From Litsea cubeba (Eukaryota > Streptophyta > Magnoliopsida > Laurales > Lauraceae): DNA of 64,000 nucleotides. A program made the position numbers and the translations under genes. The stretch spans positions 153,612,766-153,676,765 of the forward strand of contig CM022945.1 in assembly GCA_012931725.1 (NCBI GenBank), read 5' to 3'. This document shows positions 33,543 through 44,489 of the stretch, piece by piece (positions within the stretch are counted from its first letter, which is position 1; each line of letters begins with the position of its first letter). The notes beneath the pieces were generated by a model that saw only the letters and a program-made list of their open reading frames with translations, had not been told where the DNA came from and did not search any database.

Positions 33543-34820
33543 TGTTGGAATTTGAGATGCATTGAGTTGAATCTTGAAGCATTGGTGTGTTTGGTGTCTC
33601 AAGCATCAAATTGTATTGGAATTATTGTCAACACTATGTCTCAATCATGTGTTGAAAGAGTGGAAGTGATAGAGCTCAAGAAGAATGAAAAAGGAAAACA
33701 GTGAAGAAAATCAGTTTTTCCTGGTGCAGTGTACCCGGTCGACCGAGCTCCCTGGCCGGTCGACCGAGCATGAAGAAAGTGCAAAATCAGAGCTTACAGT
33801 TATTTTTTGACACAGAGGTCATCCGGTCTACCCAGCTTCTGGTGCGATCGACCGAGCATGCACGCGGTCGACCGAGGCTTCCAGGATGTCGACCGAGCTC
33901 GGTTCCAGAATTTGACAACTTACAACTTTTTGAAAGTTCGTCAGGCGCCCAGTTCACCCGGTCGACCGAGGTCCCCAGCCGGTCGACCGAGCACACACAG
34001 ACAGCAAGTATTGCAGAATTAGAAGTCTTTTGCTAAAAGTTAGGAATTTTTGGTAATTCGTTTGGGACTCTTTCTAAACGAATTGTAGCCTATTTTGGAC
34101 ACTCTTTGGGGTTGCTAAAACCTATATAAACACTCCTAATCTCGTTTTCAATAACAAGCATCAAAGAAAGAAGAGTTTGAGAGAGTTTTGGAGAGAAGAG
34201 TGCTTGGAGAAGAAGGTGCTTGTGTCTTGCTGTTGTGGAGCAACTTTCTACAGCAAGTGTGGACGAATTTGAAGCCTCATGAAGATGGTATTTTCGTTCA
34301 TAAGATAAGTCTCTCTTTTATGCTTTAGATTTCTATTTGTAAGGGATTGAGAGAGAGAGATTGTAGAGGGGAAAGGGCTGTAGATCAGTTTATCTTCTTT
34401 GCTGTAATCATCAAGTTGGTGCTTGGTGTTTTGGGGTTTGGTGATCCTGTCTGTGGGTGCAGACAAATTGTAAAGGGAGTTGTAGCTTCCTAGATAGTTG
34501 GTGCTATCTGAAACCTAAGGGAGTCGGTGCTTCCTAGATAGTTGGTGCTATCTGAAACCTAAGGGAGTCGGTGCTTCCTAGATAGTTGGTGCTATCTGAA
34601 TTTAAGGGTTGGTGCTCTTTGTCGTCGGTGCGACTAAATAAGATTCAGACCTGTACCGGATTGTTGTTCGGACGGGATTGAACCGTGGACGTAGCCTTTT
34701 GGTGAACCACGTAAAATCTGGTGTCAATTGTGTGGTTTGATTTGAATTGTTGTTAGCAAGGACCTGTTTAAAAGAGATCACTGATTCACCCCCCCCTCTC
34801 AGTGATCACGAGATCTAACA
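33543..34820 (+). mobile_element. Solo LTR without TSD, with CGGTCGACCGA repeats
   Basis: 1278 bp starting TGTTGGAATTTG and ending GATCTAACA. Flanks differ (GCCCT left, AAACA right), so no TSD. Contains TATATAAA at 34123-34130, three tandem 52-bp-like phrases GTCGGTGCTTCCTAGATAG around 34480-34600, a C-run near 34790, and at 33731-33990 at least six copies of GGTCGACCGAG. Same general family style as 27364-28963, opposite strand. Confidence 0.78.
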
Positions 34821-34947
34821 AAACACACAGACAACAGACTGCGGAAAATCCGGAAACTCAGACAAAAAAAGCACAGAAATTCAGAGAAGGAAAGAGAAAA
34901 CTCTGCGAAAGTTCTACACCGACCACCGCTACAAGGTGACAAAAGTC

Positions 34948-34969
34948 CCTTGGGGGGTACCCCCCAAGG
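34948..34969. repeat. Perfect 22-bp palindrome in the Tat LTR
   Basis: Arms CCTTGGGGGG around the centre of GGTACC. The outer LTR has a perfect 24-bp version at 29449-29472; the inner 3' LTR has a decayed version near 55354-55382. Confidence 0.9.
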
Positions 34970-35303
34970 TCCTTGCCTTCTCCTTCTGCGTCCAATGGCT
35001 TAGACATGGCTTTTCAGCCCGTCCACTTGGCTTTTTATTGGACATAGGACCTCCTCTTGGTCTTTGTCTTCTAAAAACCTGAGGTTATAGCCAAGCCAAG
35101 TGAATCAATAGCATCCTCTGTTCTCATCTGCATGGATGATGGCGAAGTCCACATATAGCTTGCGACCGTCAATCTGAATGGGTCCCCCATAATCTCCTGA
35201 GAAGTTAGATCCTCCTTTTCTTGCTTTTCATTGTAGTTTGTATTTTTTTTAAAGAGACAAAAATCACAACTCTTGTCTTTCATTATTGATTAGAATTGTA
35301 AAT

Positions 35304-35355
35304 CGGCTATAAACGCCAAAATCGGCTATAAACGCCAAAATCGGCTATAAATGCA
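35304..35355 (+). repeat. CGGCTATAAACGCC minisatellite in the 5' LTR
   Basis: Three copies of about 19 bp (35304, 35323, 35342). The 3' LTR has four (55717-55790). The same motif with GGCTAT.AATGCCA occurs in the spacer at 47121-47450. Confidence 0.85.
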
Positions 35356-35637
35356 AAAAAAAAAAAAAATCGCCTTTCACGGCAAATCAAGAAAATGTCT
35401 CTTTTCTTAAATATATGTGCAATGGAAAACTTGAAAGAAGTTGATTCCTTTTTTACTTGCGAAGGTTGAACTCCGGATCACCACTTGTAATTCCAAGTAA
35501 AAATAGAAAATCTGGCACACCCACACCAAAGAAATGTTGATGCACGCCCTTGCCCCCCGGTTACGAAAGGGTCGGACCCAACGGACTCCCACGTCCGCCG
35601 ACCTCGGTAGGACCAGGCACAGGTGCGCGGTCCATCA

Positions 35638-35660
35638 AGCTGGCACACCCGGTGGGACAC
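35638..35660 (+). other. Primer-binding site of inner Tat element
   Basis: Directly after the LTR end CCATCA: AGCTGGCACACCCGGTGGGA. Position and TGG start fit a tRNA primer site; the tRNA is not assigned. Confidence 0.55.
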
Positions 35661-37228
35661 GTTCATTTGAGAACACGATGCTAGAAGTGATATATTTGCA
35701 TATCATATCTTTTGCTCTATGCTTATATTTCTTTTCTCGATTCCTTGGCTAATTTCTAATTGGTGGCCTATGTTGGATTCCGCATCTAAAAAAAAATGAG
35801 ATGAGATTTTTAGGAAAATTTCTAATTATTTGAATTTATTTCCACTCTTTCTCTTTTCAAAAATAAAAATAAAATAAAAAATTAGATTTCTCAGTTTGAA
35901 TTCAAAATTGAGAAACCTTGATCCTTTCCTATCGTTCATCGTGCTTGCAGAAATGTTGAGCCTGTTCGACTAAGGTTTTGGGCCATCGTTTCTCTTCGAT
36001 GAGTTCATTAAAGATCTAAAAATAAAAAATTAGATTTCTTAGTTTGAATTCAAAATTGAGAAACCTTGATCCTTTCCTATCATTCATCGTGCTTGCAGAA
36101 ATGTTGAGCCTGTTCGACTGAGGTTTTGGGCCATCGTTTCTCTTCGATGAGTTCATTAAAGATCTAAAAATAAAAAAAAATATAAAAAAAAAGAAAAAAA
36201 GACATAGACCACTAAGTTTAAACCAACTGTGTTCTTTGATCATGGTTGATTCAAGAAAAGCCTTGTCCAGAGTGTGGAGACAGCTTGACTGTTCTAGGTA
36301 AGGGTCCTCCAAACGGGTTCATTAAGTAATCCTACCCTGACCTGGGGGCAATTCTATCAATCGAGATTTCATAAGACCGGGTTAGGAGGCCCATGTGTAC
36401 TCTCTCGTCTTTTAAATAATTTTTTTTCAAAAAATAAGATTTTTAAAAATAAAAATAAAAAATAAAAAAATTCAAAAAAAAAATCTTAAAAAAAAATAAA
36501 TAAAAACAAAAGATTTTTTTAAAAAAAATCTTCAAAAAAAAAAAACTTCCATCATTTTGGGTTTAGATTGGAGAAATCTTGGTCTTCTCCTTTCTGAGCA
36601 CTGGCGCTGGCGGAAATCGCTGAGCCCGTGTTCTGATTAGAGTGCCTTTTGCTCTCTTTGATGAACCCGATATTGGCATTTCAAAAAAAAACAAAAAAAC
36701 TCGTCATTTTTGGATTCAGATCTGAGAAATTATGGTTCATTTTTTTCTGAGCACTGGCGCTCGCGGAAATCGTTGAGCCCGCGTTCAGATCGGAATACCA
36801 ACTGCTCTCTTTGATGAATCCAATCTTGACCTTTCAAAACGGAGAATCTCATCTCATGGATGCGGTCTCAAAACATTTGTGTCTAGCGGTACTAGTACGC
36901 CCTTTCAGGGTCTACTGTATTGCGACCGGCACATTTGTAACTCCAACTTTATATTCTTCTTAGCTCGAGCAAGCTCTGCTTCTCGATAAGTCGAATTTAA
37001 GTTCACAATTGCTTCTAGCAGTCACTGGGACGCTCATTCTGGGCTTACCATACCTGCGATCAGAACAATTGTACCCTCTATGACGTTTTGCCTTCTTCAT
37101 ATTGCTTAGGTCATCTCCCTCGAGCGATTTGAAAAGACAAAACCATAGAACTTCCCATTTATGATCATTATATTCTTGTGATTACTAATGGATGTGGTCT
37201 TGTTTCAGAAACTTTTCGAAAACTAACA
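35661..37228 (+). other. Leader of inner Tat element with four diverged tandem repeats
   Basis: A 148-bp unit starts at 35881 and again at 36029 (GCAGAAATGTTGAGCCTGTTCGAC in each). Two more diverged units follow at about 36550-36700 and 36703-36840 (TGAGCACTGGCGCT, GAAATCG.TGAGCCC). A/T homopolymers fill the gaps (36410-36545). A donor/acceptor-free leader; TTTCAG just before 37210 could be a splice acceptor. Confidence 0.7.
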
Positions 37229-38278
37229 ATGGCGGCTTCACTAACCATTACCTTCGACGAGGACAAGCACTAACTTATGCTTAAACAAAAGCAAACTACG
37301 CGCACCTACAAGCGCCCCATCAGCTGCCGAAGCGTCAACTCCCTCGGCAACTCTCTAAGCTCCGGGTCGACCTCGACTCCCCGGACTATTGTCTTTGGGA
37401 CGCTGAGACTATTCCCACTTCCTGAGGAACAAACGGCTTCTTCCAAGAAGCAGAAACTCGCCTTTCAACGTGTCACTACCGTGACACCAAAGGCGAGCAC
37501 CAGAAGGCCCGAAGCCTGTGGCAGCCCCACCAAGCCTCGACCAGCAAACTACCAGGTCTGTCCCAAGACTTGGTCCCCAAGACCTTCACCAAAACAGAGA
37601 AGGTCCCAAACATCTACCAAGCCAGCATTCCTGGCCCCACTCAAGGAGAACCAGTTCTACCCTCTTGCCTACATGAAAGAGGAGAGACCCATCTCCAACC
37701 TGACTCCCAAGTCAACCCAGCTTGAGCCGGCTTGTTCCTACAAGCCCAAAATCAACTCATGCATCACAAGGCCTCTGCAAGCACCTGCTAAGGCCTACAA
37801 ACATGCAGTTCGACCCTTCATCTCTACAGTGGCCGAACTCCAAAAATTCAAAGCTTCGCTGTAACAGGCGAAGGACAGGGTTCGCATCCTGTCCTTGCCT
37901 AACTGCAAAGAAGACAGGCTCGGCTGCTGCGCCCGAGGGAGCACATCCTTCATCGTCAAAGCCCAGCCAGAGTTGACCGAAGCTCAAGTTGCTCATCGTA
38001 TACGCCGCCGTGCGTCGTATAGGCAAAAGAGACTAGAGAAGCAAAGGACCCAGCCTCCTACACTTCAAGTCTCTCCCAAATGGGTCGAAAAAGAAAGACC
38101 CAATCAAGTTGCTGCCGTCCATATGGTTGGAAAAAACCAGAAGACGCCAAAAGTCAGCAACAAAAATCCATGTCCGACGTCCGATGACTCGCAGCGTCTC
38201 CAGGATAAGAATCCCCTGTTCCTTCAAGCAAAGGATGGCAGAGTGATCCTTCCTCAAGCTCTTCATCAAAAAGAATGA
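37229..38278 (+). pseudogene. ORF upstream of gag in inner Tat element
   Basis: ATG at 37229 (MAASLTITFDEDKH) followed in one frame by about 350 codons with two TAA stops (37271 and 37862). The product is Lys/Arg/Pro/Ser-rich with no domain I recognise; near the end it has LTEAQVAHRIRRRASYRQ. The frame closes in an ATGA overlap: the gag ATG at 38275 shares bases with this ORF's TGA at 38276-38278. Ogre elements of the Tat lineage have an ORF in this position. Function unknown. Confidence 0.6.
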
Positions 38279-41200
38279 GCCCCAGCTCAGTCACCAGGGC
38301 AGCTTCTTCGTTCGAATCCCGAGGGATGAAAGTCCTGGCTACAAATTCTGAGCCACCACCTCGTAATCCACCTCAAGATGATGCGATCACACGCATCCAG
38401 CAGTTGGAACAAGGCCAACAGAGGATTGAAACTCTGATGGAAAACCTTCTCCTCGCCTTCCAAAATCAGGCGAACAATGAACCTCCTCCGAATCATCAAG
38501 ACGATGAGGTAAATGGAGAAGAAAATGAGTCACGTGCCCTTACCAAAAAGGACGTAGACAGTGTCTTTGCCAAAGCAAAAAAAGAGGATATACTCAAGGA
38601 GCATGGGATCAAGCCACCATATCCCTTATGGATGGACTCGGTCCCGTTCCCCACCAAATTCAAGCATCCTACTCTCCAAACATATACGGGGAAAGGATCA
38701 ACCAGATAGCACGTCATCCACTTTAAGATCCTGATGGGAGCTATCGCGGATCAAGATGCACTCAAGATCCGCCTCTTTGCAAGTACCCTAAAAGGTACGG
38801 CCTTCGATTGGTACTCCACTCTGCCGGAGGACTCCATCCAAAATTCGGCCATGCTAGAGACACGCATCCTGACTCACTTCAAAGGTGAGAATCAACCCGC
38901 TACTATGGCTCAGCTATGCAGCCTAAAACAGGGGGAGAATGAGTCAACATATGACTTCATTCACAAGTGGAAAGCAATGGCATACAAATGCTCTGATGTA
39001 TTGCCCCAAGCGTCGCTAGTCGACATCTGCCAAAACAACATGAGAACTAGAATCCGCTCCATGATCATCGGCAACAAATCAAAAAATCTGGGAGAACTCC
39101 TAGAAGCTTCCATAGAAGCTGAAACGGTGATTAAAGACCTCAACAGTCAGAAATCATCAAGAAAAGAGCCAACCGCCATTGCAACCTCTAAACCAAAGAA
39201 GAAAGAGGTCCTCAATGTGCAGACCAAGTCAGCTCCTCAGCCACCAAAGAAAGCTGAAAACAAAGCTGCTGGTAAGAGACCTGAACTCTCAGATGCCTTC
39301 AAAGAACGAGTAGAGAAGAAATACCCGTTTCATGAAGATGTTGATGAAATCTTCGGGGCTTTTGTGGCAAACGGCAAGCTCACCTTGCCTGAACCAAAAA
39401 GACCGGGTGATGTTGGCAAAACCAACGATCCTCGGTACTGTACATACCACCAGATGATCTCGCATCCTCTCAATCAATGCTTCGTTGTGAGGGAGAAAAT
39501 AAATGAGATGTGGAAAAACGGAGTCATCACCTTTGACAAAAACTATGGGTCTGCCTCCGTCAACATGGTGACATGTGGACAAACATCAAAATCACCGAAG
39601 AAGAAGATCACTACTTCCTTCAAGGTGATAAACTCAATCCAAGCGTCCGAGGAACTGGTTCCTTACCCGACACCAGACGGACAACCCATATGGGTACATC
39701 CCGATCTCCTGGAAGATGAAAATTGGGAGGTCGTGAAAACAAAGCCTACAGCTCAACAGCGAAGGCAGGCTAGGAAATATCTCCTCAAGCTTAAACGGCA
39801 AGAGAAGACCAAGCCAAAACAAGAAGTCAAAGAAAAGGTAGAGGCTTCCTCTACCGCTTCACTAGAGGTAAAAAAAACATTCCTTCCAGAGACTTCAAAG
39901 GGGGTAAGAAAATTCACTCTCAGTGATTTCATGCCACCTCAATTCAAAGAAGCCACGCAGGAGGTATCATACTCTTGCAATTCGGTAGTTGGATTCTCCA
40001 TTGATGGATACGAGTCCAGCGACACCGATGCTGGATTCGAATCCAACTACACAGACGAGTGGGAGGAGTCCCTTGAAATAGAAGAATATCTCTCCGATGA
40101 AGAATGGGTTCCTGAGTCTCATTTATTGCCAGTAATCTGGTATAACCCCCTACAGCCACAAGGATCCTGGTCTGATGATGAAGAAGACCAAGAGGCTGTA
40201 CAAGAAAATGTTGTTGAACCAACACGCCTCATTGCTCTAGTGGAAATCAACAATGTTGAGCCACAAAGAGCTGATGAAGAAGAAGATTTGGCTCCCATGC
40301 CTCATCTTGAAGAATATGCAAGGATCTTGCAGCATCTCGCTCTAGAACAAGACCAAGACCGCGTCAACGAGCCTCCTTGCAATCCAGAGCCTGAAGTCCC
40401 TGAAGACCATCAGGTACATCCTCCCTTAACTCCTGAAAATGGAGAAAATTGCTGGATAGACGATCCTCTTACATCCGAGGATGAGTCTGACTCCAATCAG
40501 GCAACGTCTCCCGTCAGAGCTTCCTGTAATGTAATAATTCGAGATTATAGCTCTTCCGAAGCATCGTCTGATGAGAGCACTTACACTCCGACGATGCCTA
40601 GCAATGTATCTTCTGGAGCCACCTCATCTCACGTGACTTTCACTGAGATGACACCCTCTCAGGTTTCTTCTCCTGAGACTGTGACTTCAAAGTTCACACC
40701 CTTCCTGACTGAAGAATTCCCAGCTATTGATGCTTGGGACGATGAATTGGTCAACGAAGAAGAAAGGTTGCTGAATGCTGTTCAGGACTTGTTCCCGGAA
40801 AATGCTCCGTGCAACACAATCACTGAGGATGGCAACTCCGCTGCTGATGCATCCTCAACAAATGAAGAACGACAGCCTCTTGATCCTGAGGACAATCTTC
40901 CAAACGAAGACCCTTCTCAAGAAGCTCTCGAAGTTGGTAGAGGCACCCGCTCTGGCCGGGACTACCATAAAAATTACAACCAATCTTCCTTTACATATGT
41001 AAATCCTTCGGGAAAAGATGTTGTAAGCGCCCCTAGTGGTAATAATGATGAACATGCAGGCCCTAAGGAGGCTTTCAAGTATGACTTGATTAAAAACCTC
41101 GAGCACATACCTGCACGTCTGCACATCCTAGATTTGTTGCGAATGTCTCCGCACACTCGTGATAATCTCATTTCAGAATTACAAAAGCTGAATGAGGATG

Positions 41201-41325
41201 TCAACAAACATGCCCCGCAAGTCCTCCAAATTAAATGGATTACCGGGTCAAAAACTCAGAAGCTTCCTCAAAGGGAGAAAAGAAGAAAACTGAGTGATCA
41301 TGCATTGAATGCCTCTCGGTTAAAA
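38275..41325 (+). pseudogene. Gag polyprotein of inner Tat element (one in-frame TAG)
   Basis: Starts MSPSSVTRAASSFESRG. A short coiled coil (ITRIQQLEQGQQRIETLMEN) precedes the Gag domain with WMDSVPFPTKFKHPTLQTYTG, a TAG at 38707, then LRLF-type core: LKIRLFASTLKGTAFDWYST, QLCSLKQGENESTYDFIHKW. A Cys/His stretch YCTYHQMISHPLNQCFVVRE follows near 39440. The rest, to about 41325, is a long acidic Ser/Glu/Pro region of low complexity. Gag packages the RNA in cytoplasmic particles. After 41325 the protease goes on in another frame, while the original frame stays open to 41487 without homology. Confidence 0.85.
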
Positions 41326-41660
41326 AAGCAGCCAGTGCAACCATCGCCTTCACAAAGGATGACCTCCTACTTGGTGAAACCAGGCATAACCGACCCCTGT
41401 ATAGAGTTCAGATCGACCCAGGTTCTGCACTCAACCTCATCTCCACATCGGCTCTTGAAGAGTTGGGCATCCCACCCAGTAAACTGAGCCACACATCTGT
41501 ATCTATCTTTGGATACGTGGGAGTACTCAAAGGCCTATCGATAAAATCAGGTTCAAGTTGCAGATCGGTGATCTTATCTCTGAGGTCACAGTGTATGCAA
41601 TAAAAACCCCTTCATGCTACAACATCCTTCTCGGACGCTCTTGGATCCACGAGAATGGCG
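41325..41660 (+). pseudogene. Aspartic protease of inner Tat element (two frame changes)
   Basis: In the frame that takes over at about 41325: IAFTKDDLLLGETRHNRPLY, then active site VQIDPGSALNLISTSALEEL. Near 41548 the frame shifts again to LQIGDLISEVTVYAIK and YNILLGRSWIHENG, the C-terminal half. DPGS replaces the usual DTG/DSG, which is common in plant Tat elements. The two shifts may be mutations; a programmed gag-pro shift cannot be told from one copy. Confidence 0.78.
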
Positions 41661-42412
41661 TTGTCCCTTCAACTCTACATCAATGCATCAAGTTTGTTGG
41701 CGACGACGGCATGATACGTCGAGTCTTTGCGGACAAAAAACCATTCAAAGGTAAAGAAGTCCACTTCGCAGACTCACAAATGTATGATGGTGAAAAAGAA
41801 GAAGAGGAGAAGCACACAACACCCTTTGCCGAAAGTCCCCAGAAAGATAAAGGCAAGGCTCCTCAACAATCGCCGGAAGAAAACAAATCATCTGATAAAC
41901 CCGAAAAGATCATTCAAACTCCCTTCATCATCTCCCTCAAACCTTCAAAGCCTTTGGTCATCACAACTAAAGTGAAGAAGATAAAGCAAAAGCCTGGGGG
42001 CAAATTTGTTGTCCCTTTCGTGTCTATCATGCAAGACACGGACTCGGATTCAGAGCCAGAAGACGACACATCGTCAAGCCAAGCTGACACTCAGCAAGTT
42101 CAACCTGCTCTTACTCCAATGGAGACAACTTCTGACATAGAAGATCCTACGTCAGCTTCCTTCGTTGTTCCAGCAACTTCAGCAAAGGAAAAGCCGATCT
42201 TCTTCCATAGATCGGATGCTTCTTCATCAAACTCTATGCTTGAACCTTTCCAAAATGAAGGTATGCCTCAACTATCCTTATATAGTTCTATGGCACAAGC
42301 TATTATGAAGAAAATGGGCTATGACGCTCAAAACCCAGTCGGTTTGGGAGAAGGACGCGGTATTCTCACGCCATTGGGGCTTGTCTTGACTAAAAGCCAG
42401 CTGGAAGATTAG
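41558..42412 (+). pseudogene. Protease C-terminus, acidic linker and G-patch of inner Tat pol
   Basis: 284 open codons. After the protease end comes a Lys/Glu/Ser-rich linker and then MAQAIMKKMGYDAQNPVGLG followed by GRGILTPLGL, which fits a G-patch (glycine-rich RNA-binding motif: A..MM.KMGY....GLG). TAG at about 42410 separates it from a conserved stretch that leads to RT. G-patches after the protease are known in betaretroviruses; in plant gypsy elements the position is similar. Confidence 0.65.
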
Positions 42413-42536
42413 AGACTCCACGGCTATGTAGAAAAGTCTTCACACGGGTTAGGGTATGATCCCGACACTCCCCTAAGATATTTGACACAAAGGCTTAAAA
42501 GTCAATATACTGACCAAGCCGCAACTTCTCAACTCC

Positions 42537-44489
42537 ATGAAGACATCGATCTCCCTGGATATCTCTTCGATGAGTCACCTGACAAAGATCCAGGAAGCTC
42601 ATCCAATTCACGATTTCTCCGAAAATGAAGAGGAGTTGTCCGATGGCACAGACGTGTGGTCTTCTGACCCAGAAGAACCCTCATCTCCAAAAGAAGTAGC
42701 CTACTTCGACCCGGTTTCAACACGCGATTGGGATCATCTCATAGCAAGCCTTGGGAAAATTACCGATCAAGAAGACCCGTGGAAAGGAACAAAGCCTTGG
42801 TCTAGAAATGCCCATGAAACCCCAGAAGGTTTCGTTGAGCTGGAAGCCTCCGAAAATATTATGGAGGAACCACCTTCAAACGTTCCAACAGAAGATCATG
42901 TTCAAAAGATAGACTTAGGAACACCAGATAACCCACGTCCTGTCTTCATAAGCAAGAATATAAAGGATGATGAGTTACCCAAGTATATCGCCTTTCTTAG
43001 TGAGTTCGTTGATTGCTTTGCATGGTCTTACGCTGAAATGCCTGGCTTAGACCCCAAAATAACGGTTCACAAACTCAATCTTCAAGAAGACATCGAGCCT
43101 GTCAAGAAAGGCCAAAGAAGATTCCGTCCAGGTGTGATGGATAAAATTGAACAAGAAGTTCAAAAACTCAAAAGCGTCGGCTTCATCCGTGAGGAACAAC
43201 ATCCTGAATGGTTGGCCAACATTGTCCCCGTGACAAAGAAAAACGGGCAGATCAGGGTCTGTATTGACTATAGAGACCTGAATGGCGCATGCCCAAAAGA
43301 TGAATTTCCGCTCCCCATACCAGAGGTAATGATTGATAATACTTGTGGATTCGAGCGAATGACATTCATGGATGGTTTCTCTGGCTACAATCAGATAAAG
43401 ATGCATCATGAAGATGAAAAACATACATCTTTTCGGACCCCATTTGGCGTGTATTGTTACACTATCATGCCATTTGGTCTGAAAAATGCTGGTGCCACAT
43501 ATCAGAGGGCTATGATGAAAATATTGCAAGATTTGCAGCACAAGACGGTTGAATGTTACGTTGATGACCTCGCCCTCAAAAGCAAAAAAGAAGAAGATCA
43601 TCTCGAAGACCTTCGAGAAGTCTTCCTCCGGCTTCGCAAACACAAACTGCGAATGAATACTTTGAAATGCTTCTTCGGCGTCTCGTCGGGTAAGTTCCTC
43701 GGATTCTTAGTTCGGAAAGCTGGAATAGAGCTTGACCCCATAAAAGTCAAAGCCATTCTAGAAATGCCCACTCCAAGAACCTTGAGAGAACTCAAAGGGC
43801 TTCAAGGGAGATTGGCCTACATCAGACGGTTCATCTCCAGTCTTTCGGGAAAATGTCGTCCATTCTCCCGGTTGATGAAAAAAAGTGTAAACTCTGTCTG
43901 GGATGCTGACTGTGAAGCTGCTTCCCAAGACATCAAGTCGTACCTGACAAAACCTCCAGTGTTAGCTGCTCCTACCACTGGAAAGCCATTCAACTTGTAC
44001 ACAAGAGCCCTTGATCACTCTTTTGGAGCTCTGCTTGCGCAAGAAAATGATCAAAGAAAAGAAGGTGCTTTATATTACCTTAGCCGCATGCTAGTAGGTG
44101 CAGAGCATCGCTACTCTCTAGTCGAAAAAGAATGTCTTACAGTGATGTTCGCCGTACAAAAGCTGCGTCACTACTTACTTTCCAACACAGTCTACCTGGT
44201 CTCAAGGGTCAACCTCTTGAAAGTCCTTGTCACAAAGGCAGGTTCTCTCAATGCTCGACTGGCAAAATGGTCCATCCTTCTGTCACAATTTGATATTAGG
44301 TATGTACCACAAAAGGCAATCAAAGGGCAAGCTTTAACGGACTTCCTCGCTGAGCATCCATTGCCTAAAGATTCTCCACTCAGAGATGATCTCCTAGACG
44401 AACCAGTCTACAATGTGGAGACTATCTCACAAAGTGCCTCCTGGGACATGTACTTTGACGGTGCAACCAAGACAAATGAAAAAAGATAG
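42537..44489 (+). pseudogene. Reverse transcriptase and native RNase H of inner Tat element
   Basis: One open frame of 650 codons. Lead-in with FVDCFAWSYAEMPGLDP; RT motifs VCIDYRDLNGACPKDEFPLP, FMDGFSGYNQIKMH, IMPFGLKNAGATYQRAM, catalytic CYVDDLALKS, GKFLGFLVRKAGIE. RNase H: FNLYTRALDHSFGALLAQE, YSLVEKECLTVMFAVQKL, WSILLSQFDIRYVPQKAIKG. The native RNase H has lost the first consensus Asp context. The frame closes with a TAG inside the second RNase H (WDMYFDGATKTNEKR stop). First ~40 codons are likely out of frame with the true upstream region (shift near 42610). Confidence 0.88.

Larger units (their letters stand above)
31276..35637 (+). repeat. 5' LTR of inner Tat element, chimeric
   Basis: Starts TGTTGACACC and ends GGTCCATCA. 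31276-32296 matches 53465-54480, and 34821-35637 matches about 55227-56069. Between them the expected block of about 745 bp, including the TATA box, is absent and is replaced by 32297-34820 (antisense-ORF fragment plus solo LTR). Confidence 0.88.

Noticed and set aside
36410..36545. Poly-A stretches as retroposed gene tails
   Set aside because: They lie inside the Tat leader among related A-runs and have no flanking duplication or coding sequence.
41325..41560. Programmed frameshift between gag, protease and the next pol segment
   Set aside because: Two shifts within 230 bp in a copy with many stops are more easily explained by decay; no slippery site was clear.
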